A DNA stretch of 64,000 nt from SUG2458 sp051872335 (GTDB lineage: Bacteria; Bacillota_I; Bacilli_A; RFN20; CAG-826): positions 1-64,000 of the forward strand of contig JBJEDT010000041.1 of assembly GCA_051872335.1 (NCBI GenBank), given 5' to 3'. A program made the position numbers and the translations under genes. Of this stretch, positions 43,077 through 51,983 are shown in pieces. The first letter of the stretch is position 1, and each line of letters begins with the position of its first letter. The notes beneath the pieces were generated by a model. That model was not told the DNA's origin. It saw only the letters and a program-made list of their open reading frames with translations, and ran no database searches.

Positions 43077-44291
43077 ATGGCTGGTATAAAATTTACAAAC
43101 GTTAGAAAAGTTTATGATAAAAGTGTCGTTGCTGTTCAAGATTTTAACCTTGAAGTAGCAGATAAAGAATTCGTTGTATTCGTCGGTCCTTCTGGCTGTG
43201 GTAAATCTACAACACTTAGAATGCTTGCAGGACTTGAAGAAATTACTGATGGTACAATTGAAATTGATGGAGAAGTAGTTAATGATTTACAACCAAGAGA
43301 TAGAAATATCGCTATGGTCTTCCAAAACTACGCTTTGTATCCACATTTAACAGTTTTCGAAAATATGGCTTTCAGCTTACGTATTAAAAAACAAGCAGTT
43401 GAAAGAGTCGTAACTGATAAAGATGGAAATCCAAAATTAGACAAAAACGGTAATCCTGTTATTGCTATCGATTACAAAAAGATGCCTGAAGAAGAAATCT
43501 ATAGAAGAGTTACTGAGGCAGCTGAAGTATTAGGTATTACTGATTTATTAACTCGTAAACCAAGAGCTTTATCTGGTGGTCAAAGACAACGTGTTGCTAT
43601 TGGTAGAGCTATGGTTAGAGATTCTAAAGTATTCTTAATGGACGAACCATTAAGTAACTTAGATGCTAAATTACGTAACCAAATGAGAGCTGAAATCATT
43701 TTATTACGTAAGAAAATTAATACAACATTTATTTATGTTACTCACGACCAAACTGAAGCTATGACTTTAGGTGATCGTATTGTAATTATGAAAGATGGCT
43801 TCATTAAACAAGTTGGTACTCCTGTAGAAGTATTTGATCATCCAGCAAACTTATTTGTTGCTGAATTTATCGGTGCTCCTAAAATGAATACATTCAGTGC
43901 TCATTTATCTAGAGAAAACGGAAGATACTATGTAAAAGCTTTTGATAGCAAGATTGAAGTCGATGGATTAAAAGGCCAACAATTAAAAGACTTAAATATT
44001 GCTGATAGAGATGTTATCTTAGGTGTCCGACCAGAACATATTGTATTAAAAGATCAAGCTGCTCAAGATACAATTGAATGTAGAGTTCTTGTTAACGAAA
44101 TGATGGGTAGTGAATTACATCTTCACGTAGTTACAAAAGATGAAAGGGAATTAATTGTTAGAGTACCTACAATTAACTTAACTCCATATCAAAGAGAGAA
44201 TTTAAGATATGGATCAATTATCAATATCACATTTGAAGGAAGAGTAATGCATTTCTTCGATAAAGATACTGAAGAAAATTTGATTAAATAA
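43077..44291 (+). CDS. sugar ABC transporter ATPase, MsmX/MalK type, with insertion
   Basis: The protein has 404 residues, about 35-40 longer than the two other MsmK copies in this window. Walker A GPSGCGKST, Q-loop VFQNYALYPH, signature LSGGQRQR, Walker B VFLMDEPLSNLD and VTHDQTEAM are intact. The extra length is a segment of about 33 residues (about 107-140, containing KDGNPKLDKNGNPVI) between the Q-loop and the signature. The C-terminal OB fold is MalK-like. It powers the MalFG importer and perhaps others. Confidence 0.92.
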   Translation: MAGIKFTNVRKVYDKSVVAVQDFNLEVADKEFVVFVGPSGCGKSTTLRMLAGLEEITDGTIEIDGEVVNDLQPRDRNIAMVFQNYALYPHLTVFENMAFSLRIKKQAVERVVTDKDGNPKLDKNGNPVIAIDYKKMPEEEIYRRVTEAAEVLGITDLLTRKPRALSGGQRQRVAIGRAMVRDSKVFLMDEPLSNLDAKLRNQMRAEIILLRKKINTTFIYVTHDQTEAMTLGDRIVIMKDGFIKQVGTPVEVFDHPANLFVAEFIGAPKMNTFSAHLSRENGRYYVKAFDSKIEVDGLKGQQLKDLNIADRDVILGVRPEHIVLKDQAAQDTIECRVLVNEMMGSELHLHVVTKDERELIVRVPTINLTPYQRENLRYGSIINITFEGRVMHFFDKDTEENLIK

Positions 44292-44312
44292 AAACCTATT
44301 TTGCTCATATAA

Positions 44313-44349
44313 AATAAAGCCTCTTAGGATTATCCTAAGGGGCTTTATT
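44313..44349. terminator. terminator after the maltodextrin importer
   Basis: AATAAAGCC and GGCTTTATT (44313-44321 and 44341-44349) enclose a second stem CTTAGGA / TCCTAAG. It is near symmetric and closes the plus-strand operon. Confidence 0.8.
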
Positions 44350-44365
44350 ATTAATTTAAGACCAT

Positions 44366-44396
44366 AAAAAACTGTTAGGAAATCCTAACAGTTTTT
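44366..44396. terminator. terminator of the amylase/GH53 operon
   Basis: AAAACTGTTAGGA and TCCTAACAGTTTT (44368-44380 and 44383-44395) form a perfect 13-bp stem with A on the left and T on the right; on the minus strand it follows the amylase gene. Confidence 0.85.
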
Positions 44397-44401
44397 AAGT
44401 T

Positions 44402-46063
44402 TTATCTTATTACACAACTTGTCATTCCATCAAGAGTTAAAATGTTATTTTCAAGTGTTGCTCCACCTGCACCAACAACACCATTTAGTTTTGTGAATGT
44501 TTCAGAAGATAATGTAGTAATATCTACTGAAATAGGATCTAATGAAGTGTTATGCAAGACACATACGCTTTTGTCATTATAAGTAGAAATAAATCCACCA
44601 AATGAATCACCCTCACAAGTTAAGGCTTTGTATGTACCTCTGGCGATTTCTGGATTTGCTTTACGTACCATAATGACTTTTTTATAGTGATTTAGTAGAC
44701 TATTTTCATCACCAATATGATCAGCAACTGTACCATTAATTTGATATTTTTCTTGGTATGTTGCTTCAGAAGGATTTTTGACTAAGTCATCATCACCCCA
44801 ACGCATTGCCAAACGTCTATTAGCATCAGAGGATGCACTTCCTCTAGAACCTTTCATACCAATCTCTTCTCCGTAGTAGATAAATGGAGATCCACTAGAA
44901 AGTATATATAAGTTTGCAGCCATATGGGTTTGTTTTAGAGCCATTTGTAAGTATCCGGATGATCTATCCATATCATGATTTGATATAAATGGGAACATCA
45001 TTCCGTTATAACCATAACTATTTAATTTAGTAACATAACTTTGGACATACTTTGTATAACTATTAACGCTATCATATTTAACTGTACTAGCAATTTTGCC
45101 TTCTGCTTGAGACATACCAAATGAGAAACAATTTAATCCTTTTCGTGTATAAATATCAATTATACCTTCACTATCAAAAACTTCTCCTACAATATAAATG
45201 TCTTCTTTAATTTTCTTTAATTCAGTAACATACCAATTCCAGAAGTCAGAACTTTTAGTATTGTCTGTATAATATATATATTTTGCTGCATCGAATCTGA
45301 AACCATCAATACCCATATCTAGGTAGTATTGAGCAACTTCAAGTACAGTTTCTCGAACTGCTTCACAATCATAATTTAATTCAGGCATATCTGTTGAGAA
45401 ATTACACTCATAGAATATATCTGTACCTGCAACTGTTGCATATGATCTTCCGGCTGGAGCAGTTTCTCCACGTAAATAATAAGAATAGAAATCATAATAT
45501 GGACTACTAGTATCTCCTTCTTTTTGAGCATTTACGAAATTTGTAAACCATTGATTTGATGTACTAGTGTGATTAATCGGTAAGTCAATAATAAGTTTAA
45601 TGTTGCGATTATGACATTCTTGAATGAGCTCTGCTAAGTCATCCATTGTACCGAACTTAGGATCAATTGTGTAATAATTAGAGACGTTATATTTATGGTA
45701 TGTGGGTGAAGTAAATATTGGTGTTAACCAAATTCCTTCAATACCCAAACTTTTACCAGAATCAGGATCACCATCGTTTAAATAGTCTAAACGATTAATT
45801 ATTCCCCTTAAGTCTCCTGTTTTATCTCCATTACCATCAGAAAATGATCCTGGAAAAATTTCATAGAACACACGATAATTGTCATCAGTTTGTTTTGATC
45901 CTAATAACTCACTATCGTTAATAACGACTTCACCATTATCAACAGGATATTTTTTTCCATCATCTGGAGTGGGTGTATCTTCTTCATCACCGCACGAAGA
46001 TACAAAACCAAGAGTTGATCCTAATAATAATAGTGGAATAAGAATAGAACTTTTATTCTTCAT
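44402..46063 (-). CDS. surface alpha-amylase lipoprotein (GH13)
   Basis: The protein has 553 residues. The lipobox VSSC puts the lipidated Cys at residue 24, so the enzyme is anchored outside. GH13 regions are complete: DLPINHTS (160-167), GFRFDAAKY with nucleophile Asp258, GEVF with acid/base Glu294, and ISNHD with Asp364. NYYTIDPKFG is also typical. It cuts alpha-1,4 glucans at the cell surface and feeds the MalEFG importer. It is 15 nt downstream of the surface GH53 gene on the same strand, with an AGGAGG site. Confidence 0.93.
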   Translation of the reverse strand: MKNKSSILIPLLLLGSTLGFVSSCGDEEDTPTPDDGKKYPVDNGEVVINDSELLGSKQTDDNYRVFYEIFPGSFSDGNGDKTGDLRGIINRLDYLNDGDPDSGKSLGIEGIWLTPIFTSPTYHKYNVSNYYTIDPKFGTMDDLAELIQECHNRNIKLIIDLPINHTSTSNQWFTNFVNAQKEGDTSSPYYDFYSYYLRGETAPAGRSYATVAGTDIFYECNFSTDMPELNYDCEAVRETVLEVAQYYLDMGIDGFRFDAAKYIYYTDNTKSSDFWNWYVTELKKIKEDIYIVGEVFDSEGIIDIYTRKGLNCFSFGMSQAEGKIASTVKYDSVNSYTKYVQSYVTKLNSYGYNGMMFPFISNHDMDRSSGYLQMALKQTHMAANLYILSSGSPFIYYGEEIGMKGSRGSASSDANRRLAMRWGDDDLVKNPSEATYQEKYQINGTVADHIGDENSLLNHYKKVIMVRKANPEIARGTYKALTCEGDSFGGFISTYNDKSVCVLHNTSLDPISVDITTLSSETFTKLNGVVGAGGATLENNILTLDGMTSCVIR

Positions 46064-46078
46064 AAATCCTCCTAAAAA

Positions 46079-48112
46079 TTATAGTTGTGAATTTAATAAT
46101 GCATCGTCAATTTTACCCCAAGCACCGTTACCGATACCTTCACATTCAACATAAATACCTACAACGATTTTATCACCTGCTGTGTAAGAAATATCAGTAA
46201 TAGCAGCTTTATCCCATTTTTGGTAACCGTTAATGGATAATGCATCAGTAGCTATAACTATATCATTTATTTTAACATATGCGTAGATATTTGTCTCGCC
46301 ACAATCTCCACCCATGATGGAAATGTAGTATTTATATGTTCCAGTTGGTAAATCTGTCACTTCTTGTTCTAGATAAAATTTAACTGTATTCGCAGTACCA
46401 CTCCAGAAGTGAAAGTGATTTATTCCTGTTAATGAGTCAGTAGCTTTTGCTTCGACATATAATTCATCAGATGAACCAACTTCATTAACTGTCCATCCTG
46501 TAGGAACTTTTGTTCCATTTGAATCTTCTTCAAATGAGTAGTTATTTAAGAAATTGAATTCAACCATTGATAGATATAAGTGAGCTTCCATTCCACCAGC
46601 TTCACCAACGATGTCATACATTTGTGGGCCACCAGATTTGAAAGCATCAAAATCGATAGTTGGATAAACAGTAGTATTATAATCTTCATCTGTTACTTGA
46701 TAGTATTTCCATTCAACATCAAGTGTGCTTTTTGAATTGTCTGTCATAATTGCACTAACTGTAGTTGGAAGAACAATTTCACCAGCTAAGTCACATACAA
46801 GTGAAGTGTCAGCGATTGCATCAGCCTTTACTTCTGCAACATTTCCAGTTCTCATTAGAGCGAAAACTTTTAATGATTCAAGTGGTTTACCATTTGCATC
46901 AAATAATGCTTGGTTATCAACTGCATTACCACCATAATATTTACCAGCATCATCTGGATCATAATCACCAGCATAGCTAGTTGCCCAACCAGTACCATAA
47001 GTTTCCCAGTTTACTTTATTAATATCATAAGAAGTTTGACCAACTGAAATCCATGTACCTTCCCAATAGAAAACACCAATACCATTTGTTGTATGATTTG
47101 CAATAGTGTCAACAATACTTCTAACACTATTTGCTTGTCCTTGTACAGTGAATGGGAAGTCTTTAGTAATAGATCCACCGTCTGAAATTGTATTTCCATA
47201 GAAATCTGTATCACCACTTGTATAAGCATATGATGTTTCAGCAACCATAACCTTTTTATTATAAGTAGTTGCGATTTCAGATAATAATGAGGATAAATTG
47301 TCTAATGTACCATGCCAATATGGATAATAAGAGGAAGCAAATACATCATAATCGATATTATAATATTTTAATTTTGACGCATAACTTTGGTAGTTAGTAA
47401 TTTTTTCAGGGTTAGCGAAGTGAACTGCAACTAATGCTTCAGGATAAACTTCCCTAACAGCTTGGCTACCACTCATCATTAATTTAGCAATGTTGAACCA
47501 AATTGATTCTCCAGCCATTTTACCATTCGTCTCATTTCCTATTTGAACCATTCCAACATCAATTTTTTCATTTTTTAATTTATTTAATGATTCTTTAGTA
47601 TATGTATATAGAGCATTGCTCTTTTCATCAATGTCAGTATATTGTTCCCAATCTTTAGGACACATTTGTTTTGCTGGGTCAGCCCAGAAGTCTGAATAAT
47701 GAAAATTGACTAACAATTTCATTCCATATTTATTTGCACGTTTTCCTATTGTTAAAGCTGTATCAATAGTACAATTACCTCCACCATAACCATTGCCTTC
47801 TTCATCAAATGGATTGTTCCAAACTCGAACACGAATATAGTTGATTCCACTTTGTGCTAAAGTTTTGAAAACATCTTGTTCTTGACCATCGTATCCATAG
47901 TATTTTACCCCACCTGTTTCAAGTGAAATAACGCTTGATGCATCCATACCCATGATAAAATTCTCATCAAGATTTTCAACTTTTTGAACATAAAGTGAGT
48001 CACTAGAAGTTACTAGATCAACTTTTTCTGTTTTGGATCCGCCAACATTACATCCGGTAAGCGCTCCCATAAGAAGTAATGAACATAATCCAAATATAAA
48101 ATTCTTTTTCAT
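46079..48112 (-). CDS. surface GH53 endo-galactanase lipoprotein with CBM61-like tail
   Basis: The protein has 677 residues. The lipobox GALTGC puts the lipidated Cys at residue 21. The GH53 catalytic domain (about 50-415) has MGMDASSVISLE, VRVWNNPFDEEG, DFWADPAKQM, acid/base Glu194 in QIGNETNG and nucleophile Glu292 in VAETSYAY. A beta-sandwich linker domain (about 420-520) follows. The last 150 residues (NYSFEEDSNGTKVPTGWTV, HFHFWSGTANTVKF) match CBM61, which binds beta-1,4-galactan. It cuts galactan side chains of pectin outside the cell. Confidence 0.92.
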   Translation of the reverse strand: MKKNFIFGLCSLLLMGALTGCNVGGSKTEKVDLVTSSDSLYVQKVENLDENFIMGMDASSVISLETGGVKYYGYDGQEQDVFKTLAQSGINYIRVRVWNNPFDEEGNGYGGGNCTIDTALTIGKRANKYGMKLLVNFHYSDFWADPAKQMCPKDWEQYTDIDEKSNALYTYTKESLNKLKNEKIDVGMVQIGNETNGKMAGESIWFNIAKLMMSGSQAVREVYPEALVAVHFANPEKITNYQSYASKLKYYNIDYDVFASSYYPYWHGTLDNLSSLLSEIATTYNKKVMVAETSYAYTSGDTDFYGNTISDGGSITKDFPFTVQGQANSVRSIVDTIANHTTNGIGVFYWEGTWISVGQTSYDINKVNWETYGTGWATSYAGDYDPDDAGKYYGGNAVDNQALFDANGKPLESLKVFALMRTGNVAEVKADAIADTSLVCDLAGEIVLPTTVSAIMTDNSKSTLDVEWKYYQVTDEDYNTTVYPTIDFDAFKSGGPQMYDIVGEAGGMEAHLYLSMVEFNFLNNYSFEEDSNGTKVPTGWTVNEVGSSDELYVEAKATDSLTGINHFHFWSGTANTVKFYLEQEVTDLPTGTYKYYISIMGGDCGETNIYAYVKINDIVIATDALSINGYQKWDKAAITDISYTAGDKIVVGIYVECEGIGNGAWGKIDDALLNSQL

Positions 48113-48171
48113 AATCTTTTCTCCTTTTGTTTATTTTAACATAAATAAAATATAACTTTACACATAAATTT

Positions 48172-48237
48172 TCGTTATTTTCGAAATTGTCCAAACATTC
48201 TATAAATATTTTTAAATATTTATACCTATGATATAAT
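48172..48237 (+). promoter_or_regulatory. pullulanase promoter region
   Basis: The extended -10 TGATATAAT is at 48229-48237. TTTCGAAA (48179-48186) and a TTCG (48171-48174) lie about 45-55 bp upstream, in the space shared with the divergent GH53 gene. No good -35 is seen. Confidence 0.55.
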
Positions 48238-48273
48238 ATTTTTATAAAGAAACATATAATAGGAGGAAAGTTT

Positions 48274-50964
48274 ATGAAGCTTAAAAATGCATGTATGCTT
48301 GGACTTTCATTAATGTTGTTACTCACTGGTTGTAATCATGATGATACACCTGACGATGATAACATTATTGATAATGGTGGTAATACAGGCGACACTACTG
48401 ATAAGAGTAACTTCGATGTAGATTTACCTACTGAAATTCCTACATATGAAAGTGACTCTGTTCAAATTCATTATAAAAGAACTGATAAAAAATATGCTCC
48501 TTGGTCATTATGGCTATGGTCTCCAGGAGCTGACGGAGCAAGATATGAATTCAATTATTGCTCTGGTGAATTCTTAGTTGCAAGCTATGAATTATCAACA
48601 TTTAGTATTGATTTAGAAGCTGATCCAACAGCAACATTAGGATTTATTGTTGCAAAGAACCCAGGATCAACGTGGGATGCTAAAGATACTGATTCTGATA
48701 GATTTGTAGAATTTAGTTCTCTACAAAAAGATGATAATAATGTTTATCATGTTTATATCTTCCAAAATGATGGAAACGTTTATTTAGATGAAAACAAAAC
48801 TATGGTTGACAAAATTAAATCTTTAAAATTTTTAAATACTTCAAGAATTAATTGTACTACTACGAACACATTAGCAAAATATGAAATTTTTGAAAATGAT
48901 ACACGTATTGCTGAAAAAGATTTAGCAGGTGTTAAATCATTCAACTATGATTTTACTGAAGAACATCCATTTAGCTATGAAAATTCATATTCAGCAAAAG
49001 TCACCTTTAAAACAGGTACAGTAATAACACAACCTGTTTCAATGCAAAACTTATTTGCACAAGCTTCTTTTGATGAAGCATTCTATTATGATGGTGAATT
49101 AGGTGCTATCTATTCAGAAACTGAAACAACATTTAAAGTATGGTCTCCATTATCAAGTAAAATTGTATTAAAAATATATAATAGTGGAACACCTTTTAGC
49201 TTAGATACTACTAAAGGTGATGACACCGTACTTCATGAAGTTGAATTAGTTAAAGGAGAAAAAGGTGTTTTCTCTGGAAAAGTAACTGCTAACTTAGATG
49301 GAAAATATTATACATACACTGTTTATAATGCTACATATCCAACTGGTAAAGAAATTGTTGACCCATATGCAAAATCATGTGGTGTTAATGGTTTAAGAGG
49401 TATGATTGTTAACTTCGCAAAAACAAATCCTACTGGTTGGGATAGTATTAATGTTCATCAATATGATAGAAAAGAATTAGCAGTATGGGAAACTCATGTT
49501 GCTGATGTTACTTCATCTTCAACTTGGACAGGTACTGAAGCAAATAGAAAGAAATTCCTAGGACTTATCGAATCTGGAACTACATATACAGAAAATGAAG
49601 TTACAGTAAAAACAGGTTTTGATCATATTAAAGAATTAGGTGTAAATGCTGTACAATTAGTTCCAATTTTTGACCAAGCAAATAATGAAGTAAATACAAG
49701 CTTTAACTGGGGTTACAATCCATTAAATTATAACTGTCTAGAAGGTTCATATTCTTCTGATCCATATGATGGTTATGCTCGTATTAAAGAATTTAAAGAA
49801 GTAGTTGCTAAATTTAATGAAGCTGGTATCAATATTATTATGGATGTTGTTTACAATCATACTAATAGTGTTGTAGGTACTAACTTTGATGTCTTAATGC
49901 CAGGTTACTATTATAGATATGATGGTACAGGTGTTCTATACAATGGTTCAGGATGTGGTAATGAAACTGCTTCTGAATTATCAATGATGAGAAAGTTCAT
50001 GATTGATTCAGTATGTTTCTGGGCTGAAGAATATAAGTTAGGTGGATTTAGATTTGACTTAATGGGTCTTCATGATATTGAAACTATGAATCAAGTAACT
50101 GCTGCTGCTCAAGAAATTAATCCAAAGATTACAATTTATGGTGAGCCTTGGACAGGTGGTACATCTGGACTAAGTTATTCTAAACAAGCTGTTCAAAACA
50201 ACGCTAATCAATTTGTTGGTTATGGACAATTCAATGATAGAATGCGTGATGAATTAGTAAAAGGTGGTATGAGTGCTGCTAGTGAAAAGAGCTGGATTTC
50301 AAATACTACTTCAAATACTACAAATATGAATAACTTAAAAGCTGGTATAATTGGTACAACTAAAAATGCTGCTATTGAAATTGCTGACCCAGATAAGACA
50401 GTTAACTATGTTACATGTCACGATAACTATACTTTATATGATAGATTTAAAGCTGCTGGTATTAGTGATGATGCAACTGTTAAAAAGATGGCAATGCTTG
50501 CTAACTCTGTTGTCTTTACATCACAAGGCACAACATTTATGTTAGCTGGTGAAGAATTCCTACGTACAAAACAAGGAAATCACAATTCATATAATGCTTC
50601 TTACAAAGTTAATGAATTAGATTATTCATTAAAAGTTAAAAACTTAGATATGTTCGAAAATTATCAAAAATTAATTGATATGAAAGTTAATTTTGATGCA
50701 TTACATTTTGATAAAGAAGAAGCTGCTAAGATAGTTGTTAATACTCAAGATAGTAACAATGTAATTTATTACACATTAACTGGTGAATATAGAGAAGTAA
50801 TGATTATTCATTCAAATGGTGTAAATGCTTCAAGTAGAACTGCAATTGACTTAACTGGTTATACATTATACTTAGATACACTAGGTACATTATCTGGTGA
50901 ATTAGGTTCTGTTCAACCACAAGCATTCCAAACAATTATTGCTTATAAAACAATAACTGAATAA
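48274..50964 (+). CDS. surface pullulanase lipoprotein (type I, CBM41-CBM48-GH13)
   Basis: The protein has 896 residues. The lipobox LLLTGC puts the lipidated Cys at residue 20, followed by an acidic Asp/Asn/Gly linker. A CBM41-like domain (about 62-172, IHYKRTDKKYAPWSLWLW) and a CBM48-like domain (about 275-355, TTFKVWSP) precede the GH13 barrel. FNWGYNP (477-483) is the type I pullulanase mark, and MDVVYNHT, GGFRFDLMG with Asp595 and YGEPW with Glu624 follow. It splits alpha-1,6 branches of starch or pullulan outside the cell. It is monocistronic and ends at a strong terminator. Confidence 0.93.
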   Translation: MKLKNACMLGLSLMLLLTGCNHDDTPDDDNIIDNGGNTGDTTDKSNFDVDLPTEIPTYESDSVQIHYKRTDKKYAPWSLWLWSPGADGARYEFNYCSGEFLVASYELSTFSIDLEADPTATLGFIVAKNPGSTWDAKDTDSDRFVEFSSLQKDDNNVYHVYIFQNDGNVYLDENKTMVDKIKSLKFLNTSRINCTTTNTLAKYEIFENDTRIAEKDLAGVKSFNYDFTEEHPFSYENSYSAKVTFKTGTVITQPVSMQNLFAQASFDEAFYYDGELGAIYSETETTFKVWSPLSSKIVLKIYNSGTPFSLDTTKGDDTVLHEVELVKGEKGVFSGKVTANLDGKYYTYTVYNATYPTGKEIVDPYAKSCGVNGLRGMIVNFAKTNPTGWDSINVHQYDRKELAVWETHVADVTSSSTWTGTEANRKKFLGLIESGTTYTENEVTVKTGFDHIKELGVNAVQLVPIFDQANNEVNTSFNWGYNPLNYNCLEGSYSSDPYDGYARIKEFKEVVAKFNEAGINIIMDVVYNHTNSVVGTNFDVLMPGYYYRYDGTGVLYNGSGCGNETASELSMMRKFMIDSVCFWAEEYKLGGFRFDLMGLHDIETMNQVTAAAQEINPKITIYGEPWTGGTSGLSYSKQAVQNNANQFVGYGQFNDRMRDELVKGGMSAASEKSWISNTTSNTTNMNNLKAGIIGTTKNAAIEIADPDKTVNYVTCHDNYTLYDRFKAAGISDDATVKKMAMLANSVVFTSQGTTFMLAGEEFLRTKQGNHNSYNASYKVNELDYSLKVKNLDMFENYQKLIDMKVNFDALHFDKEEAAKIVVNTQDSNNVIYYTLTGEYREVMIIHSNGVNASSRTAIDLTGYTLYLDTLGTLSGELGSVQPQAFQTIIAYKTITE

Positions 50965-50977
50965 AAGTAAAATTAAA

Positions 50978-51005
50978 ACGAACTCTCGTGAGTTCGTTTT
51001 TTTCT
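50978..51005 (+). terminator. terminator after pullulanase
   Basis: ACGAACTC (50978-50985), loop TCGT, GAGTTCGT (50990-50997), then T to 51003. Confidence 0.9.
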
Positions 51006-51890
51006 TTATTTAATATGAGACCAAGAAATTCTTTCTTTATTGTTTGCTCCGGGTCCCTTAGAGTTTTCTTCATAAAACCGGCAATTAATATGTCTATCAG
51101 TACCTTCCCAAATAGAAAAACCTTCTTTAATAATGTGATTATCTAAATAACAATTTTTAAAATTAACAAGTCCATATTCTCTCCAAGGACGAGCAAGATA
51201 TACACTGTTTTCCAATGTATTTTTATCTTTTAAAATTTTACAATTTATAAATTCAAAACCATTTTTAATTTCTTTGTTATGATTCGGAGCAACAATGTAT
51301 GTGGTTTTTGGTGTTGGTAGTGAAATTATTGTACAATCGATAAATTTTGCATTTGATCCCCCAAAGATAAAATCGACTGTGCCACATATTGTACAATTTT
51401 TTAAAGTATGATGGAATTGACCTTCATATATTCTTTCATCTTCAGGTAATAAATCAATATATCTTTCGATTAAGTCAGGAGATAATGGGCCTAAAAAAAT
51501 AGTATCTTGATGAGCTTTTAAAGTACAATTTATTAAATTAATATCATCAGCATATAGATGCAAGGCAACAGCTTGACCAACGATATGACCTTCTCCTGCA
51601 GTATTTTCAATAGTTAAATTTGATAAGGTAACATGAGGGGCTTTTATAAGCATTGTATATGTTCTGAAAGTTACATATTCTCTTCCATCATTATGTATTT
51701 TTCTAGCATAATCGTTATATGAAATAATTGAGTTGTTTTCGCTTGTAATTGTTAAGTTAGGTTTATTTACAACAACTTTTTCAAAGTAATAATCATCAAC
51801 AAGTAAAATAGTGGATCCTTTATTGGCTAGATTGATTGCTTCATTAATTGATTTTATTTTCTCATTTTTACCAACTCGTATAGTTTTCAT
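51006..51890 (-). CDS. pectinesterase (CE8), cytoplasmic
   Basis: The protein has 294 residues and no signal peptide. CE8 motifs are complete: GQAVALHLYADD, HQDTIF with catalytic Asp, GTVDFIFGG with nucleophile Asp, LARPWREYGLV and FYEENSKGPGA. It removes methyl esters from galacturonan, presumably from oligomers after import. The promoter on the minus strand has an extended -10 (TGTTATAAT, 51922-51914). It stands apart from the main pectin cluster. Confidence 0.92.
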   Translation of the reverse strand: MKTIRVGKNEKIKSINEAINLANKGSTILLVDDYYFEKVVVNKPNLTITSENNSIISYNDYARKIHNDGREYVTFRTYTMLIKAPHVTLSNLTIENTAGEGHIVGQAVALHLYADDINLINCTLKAHQDTIFLGPLSPDLIERYIDLLPEDERIYEGQFHHTLKNCTICGTVDFIFGGSNAKFIDCTIISLPTPKTTYIVAPNHNKEIKNGFEFINCKILKDKNTLENSVYLARPWREYGLVNFKNCYLDNHIIKEGFSIWEGTDRHINCRFYEENSKGPGANNKERISWSHIK

Positions 51891-51935
51891 ATTCTGACCC
51901 CTAATTTTTCTTTATTATAACACGCAATATAAATA

Positions 51936-51968
51936 AAAACTAAGAAGTTTAAAACTCCTTAGTTTTTT
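51936..51968 (-). terminator. terminator of tldD-pmbA
   Basis: On the minus strand CTAAGGAGTTT and AAACTTCTTAG (51962-51952 and 51950-51940, one mismatch) form a stem flanked by A and followed by T. Confidence 0.75.
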
Positions 51969-51983
51969 AGATTTAGATAAATT

